Part shown: one piece after another, positions 9,635 through 20,013 of the stretch | Layout: each line of letters begins with the position of its first letter | How positions within the stretch are numbered: position 1 is the stretch's first letter | Assembly: GCA_903919205.1 (NCBI GenBank) | Contig: CAIXHE010000063.1 | Span: 1 to 64,000, forward strand | Source: an uncultured Opitutaceae bacterium | GTDB lineage: Bacteria; Verrucomicrobiota; Verrucomicrobiia; Opitutales; Opitutaceae | DNA length: 64,000 nt | Direction of reading: 5' to 3' | Notes under the pieces: generated by a model | Seen by the model: only the letters and a program-made list of their open reading frames with translations | Database searches by the model: none | Told to the model about the DNA's origin: nothing | Program-made: the position numbers and the translations under genes

Positions 9635-11088
9635 CAGGAGGGGGACCCGCGGCAGGCACGGTCCGCGAGGGCCTGCGCGCAGACGCCGAGGGCCACGGCC
9701 TGCATCGCCAGGAGCGGCATCTGGTGCCGGCTGTTGTGGTTCACGAGGACAAAGGGAAACAGCAGGCAGAAGCCGACGGCGAGCGCGCAGAGTCCGGGGG
9801 GCGCCAGCCGGCCGCCCGCCGCGAGCGCGGCCACCAGAAGCGCCAGAACGGGTACCCCGGCAGTCAGGTAGCCCACCGCCGTGCCCGCGAGGCCGTGGAA
9901 CTGCGCCTCGTAGTCGCGGTGCGTGGCCGACCAGTCGGCCCACGCCGCGGGCTCGTCGGAGAGCCCCAGGGACTGCAGGAGGGGGCGCTCGCTCTCGGGG
10001 GAGGCGTCGGCCCGCGTCCAGAGGCCGCCCGCCGGGCCGGCCGGGATCAGCTCGCCGGCGGAGGCGAGCCTCGCGGCGTCGCCCGGGGCGAACGCGTGGC
10101 GGGTGAAGGCGCCGCCCCCCTCGCTCCTGCAGAACACGGCGGCCACCCGGGCCCGGCGCAGCACGTTTCCGAGGAAGTGGGCGGGATCGGCCCGGATCGC
10201 GCGCAGGGAGGGCTCCCTGAAGGAATCTACGTAGGCCATCTCGCCGAGCCTGGCATACCGGTTGAATTCCGAAACATCGAAGTAGGGCAGCCGCCGCATC
10301 ACGGTCTCCATCCTTGGTAGTCCGTCCGCCGAGTCGACGTTCGCCAGGTGAAGCTCGAACCACAGGTTCGACTTGAGCGGCACGAACCGGCCGAGGGCGG
10401 CCGCGTTGCGGGCCGTCCATAGGCCGACCGCGAGGGCGGCGCCGATCGCCGCTGCGGCGGGCAGCGCCAGGCGACGCGGCTCGGCCCGAAGCGTCCAGGC
10501 GAGGCCGGCGAGGAGGAGCCCCGTGGCGAGGGCCAGGCCGGCATTGTCGAGCGGCGCCAGGAACGCGACGGCGACCAGGGCCGTTCCGGTGCGAGCACCC
10601 GGGGAGCGGGCGGCAGCCAGCACCGCCCAGACGAGGGCGGCCGAGAGCAGCAGGTCGAGCCAGGCCTCGCTTAGGACCTCGAGCGGCCCCCCGGGCAGCA
10701 GGGTGACATAGGCCAGGAACGCGGCCGAGGCCACCGCGCGGGCCCAGCGGCCGAGGGGGGCGAGGGCTGAGAGCAGGAGCGCGTTCGCGGCCGCGAGCCC
10801 CGCCACGGTCAGGGCGAGCAGGGCCTTGGCCGCCGCCGCGGTCTTCACACCGCACGCGAGGAACGCCGCGGCCTCGACCCACACGGGCAGGGGGGACACC
10901 CACGCCGTCGGCCCGGTGCCGCCGTCAAAGGGATCGCTGAAGCCCCGGCCCTGAACGAGGGCCGCGGCGACGTTGCCCGGTTCCGCCCAGTTGCGCATGC
11001 CCGGCGAGAGGGAGGGAAGGTTGCGGGCCAGCGCGGCGAGCGCGATCACCAGTAAGCCCGCAAGGGCCGCTAGCCGGGTGGGGCGCAT
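9634..11088 (-). CDS. Polytopic membrane protein, putative GT-C-like
   Basis: MRPTRLAALAGLLVIALAALARNLPSLSPGMRNWAEPGN...; multiple hydrophobic segments; embedded in the same minus-strand operon. Confidence 0.65.
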   Translation of the reverse strand: MRPTRLAALAGLLVIALAALARNLPSLSPGMRNWAEPGNVAAALVQGRGFSDPFDGGTGPTAWVSPLPVWVEAAAFLACGVKTAAAAKALLALTVAGLAAANALLLSALAPLGRWARAVASAAFLAYVTLLPGGPLEVLSEAWLDLLLSAALVWAVLAAARSPGARTGTALVAVAFLAPLDNAGLALATGLLLAGLAWTLRAEPRRLALPAAAAIGAALAVGLWTARNAAALGRFVPLKSNLWFELHLANVDSADGLPRMETVMRRLPYFDVSEFNRYARLGEMAYVDSFREPSLRAIRADPAHFLGNVLRRARVAAVFCRSEGGGAFTRHAFAPGDAARLASAGELIPAGPAGGLWTRADASPESERPLLQSLGLSDEPAAWADWSATHRDYEAQFHGLAGTAVGYLTAGVPVLALLVAALAAGGRLAPPGLCALAVGFCLLFPFVLVNHNSRHQMPLLAMQAVALGVCAQALADRACRGSPS

Positions 11089-11097
11089 GGGGCCGCT

Positions 11098-12039
11098 TCA
11101 GCGCCGCGGCGGCTTCACCAGGTAGATGGGCCGGCGCTTCACCTCGTCGTACACCCGGCCGAGGTATTCACCGAGGACGCCGATGCCGATCAGCTGAATG
11201 CCGCCGAGGAAGGTGACGAGGGACACGAGGGTCGTGAACCCGGTGGTCGCCGTCTCGATGCCGAGCAGGCGCTTCACGATGAAGAACAGGCCGAGGGCGA
11301 AGCCGAGCGCGCTCACGAACACCCCCGTGTAGGTCAGGAACCGCAGGGGCAGGTAGGAGAAGCTGAAGAACCCGTCCACGGCGTAGCGCACGAGGCGCCG
11401 GAAGGTCTGGCCGGGCTGCCCTGCTGCCCGTTCCTGGCGGTCGTAGAGGACGTCGGCCGTGGGGAAGCCGATCCACGCGCGCAGCCCTGGGAAGAAGCGG
11501 TGGCGCTCCTGGAGCTGGGAGAACGCCTCGAGCGCGGGGCGCCCGAGGAGGCCGAAGGTGCCGGTGTTGGACTCGATCGGGATGTCGGTGAGCCTCCCGA
11601 ACACGGAGTGGAAAAGGTCGAACCCGAGCCGGCGCACCCCGGTCTCCTGCCGGGAGCGGCGCACCGCGCGCACCACCTCGGCCCCGGCCCGCCACTCGGC
11701 CACGAGCTGCGGTATCAGCTCGGGCGGATCCTGGAGGTCGGCGTCCATCGTGACGGCCGCGTCGACGCCGCCCGCCCGGGCGAGCCCCGCCGCGAGCGCG
11801 CTCTGGAAGCCGAAGTTGCGCGACAGCTCCACCAGCTCGAAGCGCGGGTCCTCGGAGCCCTTTGCCAGGATCATCTCGGCCGAGCGGTCGCGGCTGCCGT
11901 CGTTGACGAACACCACGCGCCACGCGGTTCCGGGGTTGGCCGCGAACAGCGCTCCGAGCCGGGCGAAGAGCTCCGGTAGCACCGGCTCCTCGTTGAACAC
12001 GGGGATCACGATGGCAACGGTCGGTGTGGAGTCGGGCAT
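11098..12039 (-). CDS. GT2 glycosyltransferase, GtrB/polyprenyl-phosphate-sugar-synthase-like
   Basis: VAIVIPVFNEEPVLPEL, VFVNDGSRDRS, MDADLQDPPELIP, two C-terminal TM segments, LGEYLGRVYDEVKRRPIYLV. Confidence 0.85.
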   Translation of the reverse strand: MPDSTPTVAIVIPVFNEEPVLPELFARLGALFAANPGTAWRVVFVNDGSRDRSAEMILAKGSEDPRFELVELSRNFGFQSALAAGLARAGGVDAAVTMDADLQDPPELIPQLVAEWRAGAEVVRAVRRSRQETGVRRLGFDLFHSVFGRLTDIPIESNTGTFGLLGRPALEAFSQLQERHRFFPGLRAWIGFPTADVLYDRQERAAGQPGQTFRRLVRYAVDGFFSFSYLPLRFLTYTGVFVSALGFALGLFFIVKRLLGIETATTGFTTLVSLVTFLGGIQLIGIGVLGEYLGRVYDEVKRRPIYLVKPPRR

Positions 12040-12041
12040 GG

Positions 12042-13742
12042 CTATTCGGAGGCGGGCGCGGGCCGTCGCACGCGCACGATCGCCAGGCACAGGAACGAGG
12101 CGAGCAGCGCGAGCACGAGGGCGGGAGGAGCCGTCAGAATGTCGGCGAAATATGCCAAATGGGCGATGATTTTCTCCGTAAGGTTGGCCTGCGCCACCAC
12201 GTTGTACGAGGCCGCGATCTCCGTGAGCGGCCGCCCCGGGTCGAGCCACCGGTCGATCGCGTAGTCCTCCAGCGCGAATTGCAGGCCGATACCGAGCGCG
12301 AAGTCCACCGCCCAGCCCGCCACCAGGGCGGCCCGCCAGCCGCGCCCGAGGTGATCCCACCTCGAGGCGATGAAGGCGAGGCCGAGCAGCACGGCCGACG
12401 CCATGCAGATGTGAGCGATACCGTAGCGCTCCCGGTCCCCGTAGACCGCGATGCTCAGGGTCAGGCATCCGCCCAGCACCCAGGCCCAGAACACTCGGTC
12501 CGCGGGCCGGGCGCGGGCCCAGGTCCTGCGCCCCTCGCGCAGGAGCACGAGCAGCCCGATGCAGCCCACCGTGAACGGGAGGTTCACCTGGTAGAGCATG
12601 AAGCAGTTGTCCCGCAGGCTCGCCCACGGGCTGGTCTCGCGCATCAGCTGTCCGCTGAACCCGCGCACCTGGGAGGGCACCAGCGTGTCGCGCAGGTTGA
12701 GGAGCACCTTGGCCAGGTGGCTGCCTCCCCAGCGGTCGAGCGAGGTCACGCTCGAGTTCGAGAGGAGGGTGCTGCGCCACCCGTATTCGCCGGCGGACCA
12801 GAGGAACCAGGGGAGGAGCACGCAAGCGCCCGCGGCTGCGGCGAGCGCGGTGGCCCGGGTGAAGCCGCGGTCCCAGCGCCGGGCGAAGCCGGAGGCGATC
12901 CACGCCGCCGCCAGCACCGTCACGTAGGGCCCCGCCGAGTAGTGGGTGACGACCGCGCCCCCGAGGCAGAGGGCGCACAGGACCCCGGGTCGCTCCGGCG
13001 GCTTGTCGGCGTCGCGCACGCGGAGGAAGAAGTAGAGGCCGGCCAGGACGAAGAAAGCGGCGTTCAGCTTGGTCCACGGGTAGGTCGCGTTCTCCACGAA
13101 CATCGGGTTCACCATCGCGATGACGGCGGCGATGCGCACCGCGGGGCGGCCTCCGAGGCGCAGGGCGAGGAGCCCCAGGGGCAGGAAGGCGAGGCTGCTG
13201 AGCGTGGCCATCACGACCTGGTACTGGGCGTAGTCGACGCGCGTGAGCCGCAGGAACACGGCCGTCAGTACGTTCGCGAGCGGCGGGCGCGCGGGCATCT
13301 CGTAGGTGGAGATGAACACGGTGTGCGCGGGCCACTGGTGGAGGAAGTAGAGGGCCCGCTGCCAGTGCTCGAGCCAGTCGTCGAGCCACGCGCCGCCCGA
13401 GTGGCTGCGCACGAATGAGAGCCAGGCGACGCACCAACCGGTGACCAGCAGCTGCCCCCCCGCAAGGTCGCGGGCCGCCGGGTCCCGGGCCAGCGCGGCG
13501 AGCGACCTGCGGTCGATGGCCAGCGCGCCGAAGGCCAGGGCCGGCACCAGCCAGTACGCGGAGAGGGGCGCGCCGCTCGTGAACACCGCCCAAGCGATCG
13601 CCCACGCCGCGATCAGCGAGAGGGCGGCCCCCGCGACCAGGGACTCGGCGGGGGTGAGCCGGAAAAGCCCCACCACCGGCCTCGCGAGCCCCAGGACCAC
13701 TCCCAGGATCAGCACGAGGCAGGCGAGCGTTTCGACGATCAT
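12042..13742 (-). CDS. Polytopic membrane protein, putative GT-C-like
   Basis: ATG (MIVETLACLVLILGVVLGLARPVVG); many TM segments; GGAWLDDWLEHWQRALYF acidic loop; 2-bp gap to the GT2 gene. Confidence 0.65.
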   Translation of the reverse strand: MIVETLACLVLILGVVLGLARPVVGLFRLTPAESLVAGAALSLIAAWAIAWAVFTSGAPLSAYWLVPALAFGALAIDRRSLAALARDPAARDLAGGQLLVTGWCVAWLSFVRSHSGGAWLDDWLEHWQRALYFLHQWPAHTVFISTYEMPARPPLANVLTAVFLRLTRVDYAQYQVVMATLSSLAFLPLGLLALRLGGRPAVRIAAVIAMVNPMFVENATYPWTKLNAAFFVLAGLYFFLRVRDADKPPERPGVLCALCLGGAVVTHYSAGPYVTVLAAAWIASGFARRWDRGFTRATALAAAAGACVLLPWFLWSAGEYGWRSTLLSNSSVTSLDRWGGSHLAKVLLNLRDTLVPSQVRGFSGQLMRETSPWASLRDNCFMLYQVNLPFTVGCIGLLVLLREGRRTWARARPADRVFWAWVLGGCLTLSIAVYGDRERYGIAHICMASAVLLGLAFIASRWDHLGRGWRAALVAGWAVDFALGIGLQFALEDYAIDRWLDPGRPLTEIAASYNVVAQANLTEKIIAHLAYFADILTAPPALVLALLASFLCLAIVRVRRPAPASE

Positions 13743-13832
13743 GGGTGGGCAGGACAGGGCACATGAGCGGCGGCGCCTTGGCAATAATCTCCTCGCGGCC
13801 CGTTCGGGGCCGCCGGTAGGGTCTCGGGCCGC

Positions 13833-15449
13833 GTGGCTCCCACCTTGCACTACCCGGGCGGCGAGGCCGGCCCCTCCGAGACCCGGCTTGTCCGCGCGGG
13901 GGCCGGGATCCTGGCCGTCGCGGTCGCCGCCGCCTACTCGGATTCGCTCAGCGGGCCCCTGGTGTACGACGACCGGCTCTGGATCCTCGGAAACCCCGCG
14001 ATCCGCTCCCTCTGGCCGCTAGGCCGGGTGCTCGCCGCGGGGTCGGGAACGGTGCTCGCGGGCCGGCCGCTCCTCAGCCTCTCCTTCGCCCTCGACTACG
14101 CCCTCGGGGGCGAGGCGCCCTGGAGCTACCATGCGACGAACCTGGCTGTGCACGTCCTCGCGGCCCTGGTCCTCTTCGGGCTTGTGCGCCGCACGCTCGA
14201 GGGGATGCCGGGCCTTGTCGCGGGACCGCTGGACCGGGGGCTGTTTTCCCTGTCGGTAGCCGCCCTGTGGGCGCTGCACCCGCTGCAGACCGAGGCGGTG
14301 ACCTACGTGAGCGAGCGCGCCGAGTCGCTCGCCGGGCTCGCGTACCTCCTCGTCGTCTACGGCTTTGCCCGGGGGGCGCGCTCGCCGCGCCCCGCGCCGT
14401 GGTACGGGCTTTCGGTCGGCGCCTGCCTGCTTGGTTGCGCCACGAAGGAGGTGATCGCCACGGCCCCGCTGGTCGTCCTCGCCTACGACCGCACCTTCGT
14501 GTCGCGGGGCCTCCGGGAGGCCCTGGCGTCGCACCGCCTCCTCTACGCGGGTCTGGCCGGATCCTGGATCGCCCTCGCCTGGCTCAGCCCAGGCGTCGGT
14601 CACCGGGGGATCGGCTTCGGGTACGGCTACTCGTGGTGGTCGTACGCGCTCACCGAGGGTTGGGTGGTCGGGCACTATCTGATGCTGTGCGCGTGGCCGT
14701 TCCCGCTCGTGTTCGACTACGGCGCGGAACCGGTCGCCTACCTCGGCGACGTGCTGCCGTGGTGCGCCCTCATCGCGGCGCTCGCGGCCGTGACGGCCCT
14801 CGGGACCGCCCGCCGTGCGGCGTGGGGCTTCCTTCTCCTCGCGTTCTTCGCCTTGCTCGCCCCGTCCTCGAGCGTGGTGCCCGTGGCCTTCGAGCCCATG
14901 GCCGAGCACCGGATGTACCTGCCCCTGGCGCCGGTGGTCACGCTACTCGTATGGGGCGCCTGGGCCTGGCGCGGCCGGCGGGGCCTGCATCTCTGTCTGG
15001 GCCTCGGCCTCGTTTCGGGCGGCGTCACCTGGCTGCGCAACGCCGACTACCGCTCCGAGACCGTGCTCTGGGCCGACACGGTGCTGCGGCGCCCCGACAA
15101 CCCGCGCGCCCGCCTCGCCCTCGGCGACGCGCTCCTGCGCGAGGGGCGGTGGGCGGAGGCCGCCCGCGAGTACGGCGCGGCCGAGCGGATCCGGCCCGGC
15201 AACACGGACGCGAGGCTCGGGCTCTCGCGGGCGCTGACCGGCATGGGCCGGCCCGATCGGGCGCTCGAGGTGCTCAGGACCACCGCCTCAGACCCCGGCA
15301 GCGCCTCCAGGCTCCACGACGCGGCTGGCCGCGCGCTCGAGTCCATGGGTCGGGCGGACCTTGCGGCCCTCGAGTATGCGGCGTCTCTGCGGAGCGAGCC
15401 GGCGGACGCCGAGGCCCTCTCCGGCCTGGCGCGAACCCGCCGCCCTTAG
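13833..15449 (+). CDS. TMTC-like membrane protein with C-terminal TPR repeats (putative O-mannosyltransferase-like)
   Basis: GPLVYDDRLWILGN, ALWALHPLQTEAVTYVSERAESL, PMAEHRMYLPL, then TPR-like helices (RARLALGDALLREGRWAEAAREYGAAERIRPG). Confidence 0.7.
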   Translation: MAPTLHYPGGEAGPSETRLVRAGAGILAVAVAAAYSDSLSGPLVYDDRLWILGNPAIRSLWPLGRVLAAGSGTVLAGRPLLSLSFALDYALGGEAPWSYHATNLAVHVLAALVLFGLVRRTLEGMPGLVAGPLDRGLFSLSVAALWALHPLQTEAVTYVSERAESLAGLAYLLVVYGFARGARSPRPAPWYGLSVGACLLGCATKEVIATAPLVVLAYDRTFVSRGLREALASHRLLYAGLAGSWIALAWLSPGVGHRGIGFGYGYSWWSYALTEGWVVGHYLMLCAWPFPLVFDYGAEPVAYLGDVLPWCALIAALAAVTALGTARRAAWGFLLLAFFALLAPSSSVVPVAFEPMAEHRMYLPLAPVVTLLVWGAWAWRGRRGLHLCLGLGLVSGGVTWLRNADYRSETVLWADTVLRRPDNPRARLALGDALLREGRWAEAAREYGAAERIRPGNTDARLGLSRALTGMGRPDRALEVLRTTASDPGSASRLHDAAGRALESMGRADLAALEYAASLRSEPADAEALSGLARTRRP

Positions 15450-15462
15450 GCCGCGCGGCCGC

Positions 15463-16149
15463 CTAGCGCAGGTTGTACTTGAGGATGGCCCAGAGGGCGC
15501 GGAAGCCGTCCCTCCAGCCGATCTTCTTGCCCTCGGCGTACGTGCGGCCGTAGTAGCTGATTCCCACCTCGTAGATCACCACGTCCAGCTTGGAAACCTT
15601 GGCGGTGATCTCGGGCTCGAACCCGAAGCGCCCCTCCTCGATCTGGATCTTCTGGAGCACGTCGCGGCGGAACACCTTGTAGCAGGTCTCCATGTCCGTG
15701 AGGTTCAGGTTGGTCATCATGTTCGAGAGCAGCGTGAGGAACTTGTTGCCCACCATGTGCCAGAAGTAGCACACCCGGTGGGGCTCCCCGCCCATGAAGC
15801 GCGAGCCGAACACCACGTCGGCCTTCCCGTCGACGATCGGCTTCATGAGCTTCGGGTACTCGTTCGGGTCATACTCGAGGTCCGCGTCCTGGACGATCAC
15901 CGCGTCCCCGCTGGCGGCCGCGAAGCCGGTGCGGAGCGCGGCGCCCTTGCCCTGGTTGACCTCGTGGTAGATCACCTTGTCGACCATTGACTCGATCTGC
16001 GTGCGCAGGATGTCCCGGGTGCCGTCCCGCGAGCAGTCGTCGACGATGATGATCTCCTTGTCCGGATAGGGCGAGCTGCGCACGCGCTCAACGAGGGTCC
16101 GGATGGTCTTGGCCTCGTTGAAGCACGGGATGACGATCGATAACTTCAT
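15463..16149 (-). CDS. GT2 glycosyltransferase, dolichyl/polyprenyl-phosphate sugar synthase-like
   Basis: [58 protein letters not shown]. Confidence 0.85.
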   Translation of the reverse strand: MKLSIVIPCFNEAKTIRTLVERVRSSPYPDKEIIIVDDCSRDGTRDILRTQIESMVDKVIYHEVNQGKGAALRTGFAAASGDAVIVQDADLEYDPNEYPKLMKPIVDGKADVVFGSRFMGGEPHRVCYFWHMVGNKFLTLLSNMMTNLNLTDMETCYKVFRRDVLQKIQIEEGRFGFEPEITAKVSKLDVVIYEVGISYYGRTYAEGKKIGWRDGFRALWAILKYNLR

Positions 16150-16198
16150 TCTCTTGGAGTCAGGGAGATTGCAAGGCCGCGGCGGCCAACGGAAGCTT

Positions 16199-18100
16199 TT
16201 ATCTGGCCGGAACGGGCAGGGGCTCGAGGGCCTCGATCCAGGCGGCCTCGGACCCCTCGGACCCGCGCAGCGCGACCCGTAGTCCGAAGCCGGTCGCGTC
16301 GAAGACCCTCGCGTCGCGGGTCGCGACCTCCGCCTGCCCGGACTCGAGCACGAAGCGCGTCCTCAGCTCCTCCCGAAGCTTAGCGTCCGCGACGCCGTCC
16401 CACCAGGGGTGCTGGGGGGGAGGGTAGAGCCACGGGGCCTCGACCCGGGCGCGGACCGCGCCCCCGGCCGTCTCGAACACGGGCGTCGCGAGGATACCGT
16501 CGATTCCGTTCACGGCCAGGATCAGCCTCGCGTGGCCCGCGTCCGGGCGCTCAAGCAGCAGTTGGTTCACCATCCCGGCGCGCCCGTTCGACACGAGCAC
16601 GGTGGCCGTGGGCCCGCGGAACGGCCCGAGCCGCACCGTCAGGCCGATCGGGCCGTAGGCCACCCCATGGGCGCGCGCGTACCACAGGCTCGGGTAGTCG
16701 AGCAGATGCGCCGCGGCCCGGTAGAGCGCGGGGTTGGTCTTTCGGAACAGGATCCGGTTCTCGGCGGATGCGAGGGCGCTGAAGACGAGGGTCCAAGTGC
16801 AGGCGCAGAGGGCGAGCGGCCGGCCCAAGCGGGCGAGGGCCCCCCCGCCCTCGCCGCCGAGGAGCGCCATCAGGCCCACGGCCGCGGCCACCGTGCTCCC
16901 CGCGAAGAGCTCGGTCGAGTAGCGCGTGACGGCGCCGGCGAAGCAGAAGAGGACGCAGGCCGCCATCAGGCTGCAGAGCGCGGCGGCGGCGATCGTGCGC
17001 CGCAGGGGGAGGGCCTCCGGGCGCCTGCGCTCGCGCCACGCCCACGCGAGCGCCGCAAGCGCGGCCAGCTGCGCCGGGACGGCGATGAGGCCCCCGTGGA
17101 TCTCGTCGATCCCGAGGTAGCCCGGGGGCTCGCCCCCGGGCGGCACCGCCAGCACGAACGGGAAGTAAGGGCTGAGGCTCGGCAGCGACAGCAGGTACAC
17201 CCATGCGTTGTGCGCGGCGTAGGCCGCGCTGAAATGCCGAACCCCCCGCTCGTCGGCGCCCCAGAGCTGGTAGCTCTGACCGAATTCCGCGAAGCTGCCG
17301 AAGCGCGCATGGTTGTAGGCGAGGAGCGCGAGGCCCCCCGCAACCGCCACGGCGCCCGCGGCGAGCACGGGCCGGCGCAAGGGCATCAGCAGGGCGAGCA
17401 CCGCCGAGCCGGCGAGCAGGTCGGTAGGCCGGGCGCCCATCATGAGGGCGACCATGGCCCCGATCGCGATCGCCCAGCCGAGGCCTCCCCCCGAGCCCAG
17501 GCAGCGCCAGAGGAAATAGAGCGCCCACCAGAGGCAGGCCACCGCTGCGACGACCGGCAACTCCCATACGTCGGGGCGGCGAAGCGTCACCGGCAGCCAC
17601 GCCGCCGCCATCGCGGTCGCGAGCACGAGCCCGGCCGCCGCCGGCCCTACGGACGGGAAGTGCCGGCGGCGCACCTCGGACAGGAGGGTTGCGAGGGCGG
17701 CGAGTCCCGCCGAGGCGAAGAGCGCGACCGCCAGCCTCTGGGGAAGGTGGTGGCCGGTCAGCACTCGCCAGGGCAGCATGACGAGTACGGGCGTGGGCCC
17801 GAAGTAGAGGTAGAACTTTCCTTGGTAGAGGCTTGCGTCCCACAGGCGCCAGGGGCCGTTCTGAGCGGGATCGTAGGGATCCTTCAGGCGGAGCAGCTCC
17901 GGGGCGGGCTCGACCGAGAGGCTCGTGTGGCCGTGCAGGAAGCCGTCGACCAGGAACTCATAGTGATGCCAGGCCTCGCCCGGGGCCGAATCGAACACCG
18001 AGGCGCTCTCGGCTATCCAGAACAGCAGCAGAGAGCAGGCGGCAAGCGCGGCCCACAGGGCCGCCCCGCCCGGGCGGTTGCATTCGGCGGGCGCGGTCAT
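16199..18100 (-). CDS. Polytopic membrane protein (paralog set C, copy 1)
   Basis: ATG ([16 protein letters not shown]) in ATGA overlap; [63 protein letters not shown]. Confidence 0.7.
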   Translation of the reverse strand: MTAPAECNRPGGAALWAALAACSLLLFWIAESASVFDSAPGEAWHHYEFLVDGFLHGHTSLSVEPAPELLRLKDPYDPAQNGPWRLWDASLYQGKFYLYFGPTPVLVMLPWRVLTGHHLPQRLAVALFASAGLAALATLLSEVRRRHFPSVGPAAAGLVLATAMAAAWLPVTLRRPDVWELPVVAAVACLWWALYFLWRCLGSGGGLGWAIAIGAMVALMMGARPTDLLAGSAVLALLMPLRRPVLAAGAVAVAGGLALLAYNHARFGSFAEFGQSYQLWGADERGVRHFSAAYAAHNAWVYLLSLPSLSPYFPFVLAVPPGGEPPGYLGIDEIHGGLIAVPAQLAALAALAWAWRERRRPEALPLRRTIAAAALCSLMAACVLFCFAGAVTRYSTELFAGSTVAAAVGLMALLGGEGGGALARLGRPLALCACTWTLVFSALASAENRILFRKTNPALYRAAAHLLDYPSLWYARAHGVAYGPIGLTVRLGPFRGPTATVLVSNGRAGMVNQLLLERPDAGHARLILAVNGIDGILATPVFETAGGAVRARVEAPWLYPPPQHPWWDGVADAKLREELRTRFVLESGQAEVATRDARVFDATGFGLRVALRGSEGSEAAWIEALEPLPVPAR

Positions 18101-20013
18101 CGTTGGCGGGCGGGCTTGAGGGACTCGACCCAGGGCCTCGAGGGATCGGAGGGCGACGCCCCGCGCACGGCGGGCTCGAAGGCGACCGGGTCCGCCCAAC
18201 GGGTCGAGTGCGCCCGGACTGAGCCCGTTCCCCAGTCGAGCGCGAACAGGGTCTGCCGCTCGCTCGCGAGGGCGGGATCGATCGGGTCCCAGTACGGATG
18301 GTGGAGCGGGGGGTAGAGCCAGGGGGCCGTGAGCGTGAGGCGAAGCGTGCCTCCGGTGACGTCGATCGGGGGGCTGGTGAGCACGGCGTGGTCGTTCTCG
18401 GTGAGCAGCACGACCGCGTGAGCCGGGTCGACCCGGCGCAGCAGCACCTGGTTCGCGCGCTGCGGCCGTCCGCTTGCCACAAGCGCCGTCTCGCCGGCGC
18501 CGGCCGCCGGGACCCTGACGACGAGATCGACGGGTCCGTAGGAGACGCCGCCGAGATCGGCGGCCCAGAGGCTCGGGTAGTCCAGGACGTGCGCGAAGGT
18601 CGCGTAGGTCCCGGGGTGGGTCTCGGGCATGAAGCCGCGGAAGTCGGCCGACGCGAGCCACACGCAGGCGATGCTCCAGATGCAGGCGCCCCAGGCGAGG
18701 ATCCGACGGGCCCGGGGGAACGAGCCCCCCGGGGTGCCGAGGGCGGCCATGAGCCCGACCGCGGTGGCCAGGGTCCAGCCGGCCAGCAGCTCGCCCACGA
18801 ACCTCGAGCATGCCCAGGCCCAGCTGAAGAGCACCGCCGCCAGCAGCGTGCTCGAGAGCACCCCGGCCGAGACCGCGAACACCGTTGCGCGCGCTCCGGG
18901 CTCAGCCCGGCGCCTAAGCGCCCAGGCGGCACCGGCCAGCCCCGCCGCGTGCACGGGCATCATGAAGAGGACGCCGTACATCTCCTCGAAGCCCACGAAC
19001 CCCTTCGGCAGGTCGCCCGTCCAGAACGGGTGCAGGAAGGGGAAGTAGGGGCCGAACTCGGGAACGGAGAACAGGTAGGTCGCCGCGTTGAACGGAATGA
19101 AGGCGGGGTTCGAGAAGCGCAGCCCCCGGTAATCCTCGCCGAACATCGTGTAGCGCAGGCCGAACTCGAAGGGGTTTCCGAAGCGCGCACGGTTGTAGAG
19201 GAGGAGCGCGACGCCGCCGGCGGCCGCGAGCAGGACCGCGGGCAGCGCCGAGCGCCAGAGCCGGGGCCGCCCGGGCCCGGCGAGGCCGGCCGCTGCAAGC
19301 AGGAGGGCCACGATCCCCATGGCCGCGAAGAGGTAGGAGACCCGGCTGCCGAGGAGCAGCGCCAGCGCCAGGCCGCACCCGGCCGCCCAGAGAGGCCGCC
19401 CGCCCGAGTCGAGGAACTTCCAGCCGAGATAGAGCGACCACCACAGGCAGGCGACGGCGGCCACGACCGGCAGGTCCCATAGGCCGGAGCGCCTGAGGGT
19501 GACCGGCAGCCAGGACGCATGAAACGCCACGACGACCACCGCGGCCAGGCACAGCGGGGACAGCTCGGGGAAATGCCTTCGGCGGATGCCCCCGAGCAGC
19601 AGGGCGAGTCCCGCGATCCCAAGGCCCGCGAAGGCCGCGACGGCCAGGCGCTGGGGCATGGCGCGGCCCGTCAGCGCCCGCCATGGAAGCATGAGCACGA
19701 GCGCCGGGGTGGGGCCCTGGTAAAGGTAGAACCGGCCCTTGTAGAGGCTCGCGTCCCACAGGCGCCAGGGCCCGTTGGTTGCGGGGTCATACGGGTCCTT
19801 GAGGCGCAGCAGCTCGGGCGGCGGCTCGAGGGAGAGCGAGGTCTGGCCATGGAGGAATCCCTCTGCGAGGTACTCGTAGTGGTGCCAGACGTTCGAGCGG
19901 TCGCCGTCCCACGGCGCCACGCCCTCGGAGGTCCAGAATGCGGCGGCCGCGCACGCGGCGACGGCGAGGCCGAGCGCGAGGCGCGCGCGGGCGATCGGGC
20001 GCGCCTCGCTCAC
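18097..20013 (-). CDS. Polytopic membrane protein (paralog set C, copy 2)
   Basis: GTG (VSEARPIARARLALG) in GTGA overlap; [63 protein letters not shown]. Confidence 0.7.
   Translation of the reverse strand: MSEARPIARARLALGLAVAACAAAAFWTSEGVAPWDGDRSNVWHHYEYLAEGFLHGQTSLSLEPPPELLRLKDPYDPATNGPWRLWDASLYKGRFYLYQGPTPALVLMLPWRALTGRAMPQRLAVAAFAGLGIAGLALLLGGIRRRHFPELSPLCLAAVVVVAFHASWLPVTLRRSGLWDLPVVAAVACLWWSLYLGWKFLDSGGRPLWAAGCGLALALLLGSRVSYLFAAMGIVALLLAAAGLAGPGRPRLWRSALPAVLLAAAGGVALLLYNRARFGNPFEFGLRYTMFGEDYRGLRFSNPAFIPFNAATYLFSVPEFGPYFPFLHPFWTGDLPKGFVGFEEMYGVLFMMPVHAAGLAGAAWALRRRAEPGARATVFAVSAGVLSSTLLAAVLFSWAWACSRFVGELLAGWTLATAVGLMAALGTPGGSFPRARRILAWGACIWSIACVWLASADFRGFMPETHPGTYATFAHVLDYPSLWAADLGGVSYGPVDLVVRVPAAGAGETALVASGRPQRANQVLLRRVDPAHAVVLLTENDHAVLTSPPIDVTGGTLRLTLTAPWLYPPLHHPYWDPIDPALASERQTLFALDWGTGSVRAHSTRWADPVAFEPAVRGASPSDPSRPWVESLKPARQR

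Noticed and set aside
16409-18316. 635-aa plus-strand ORF, with similar ones at 18298-19482 and 19938-21521
   Set aside because: Antisense to paralog set C and the GT39-like gene; composition typical of shadow ORFs.
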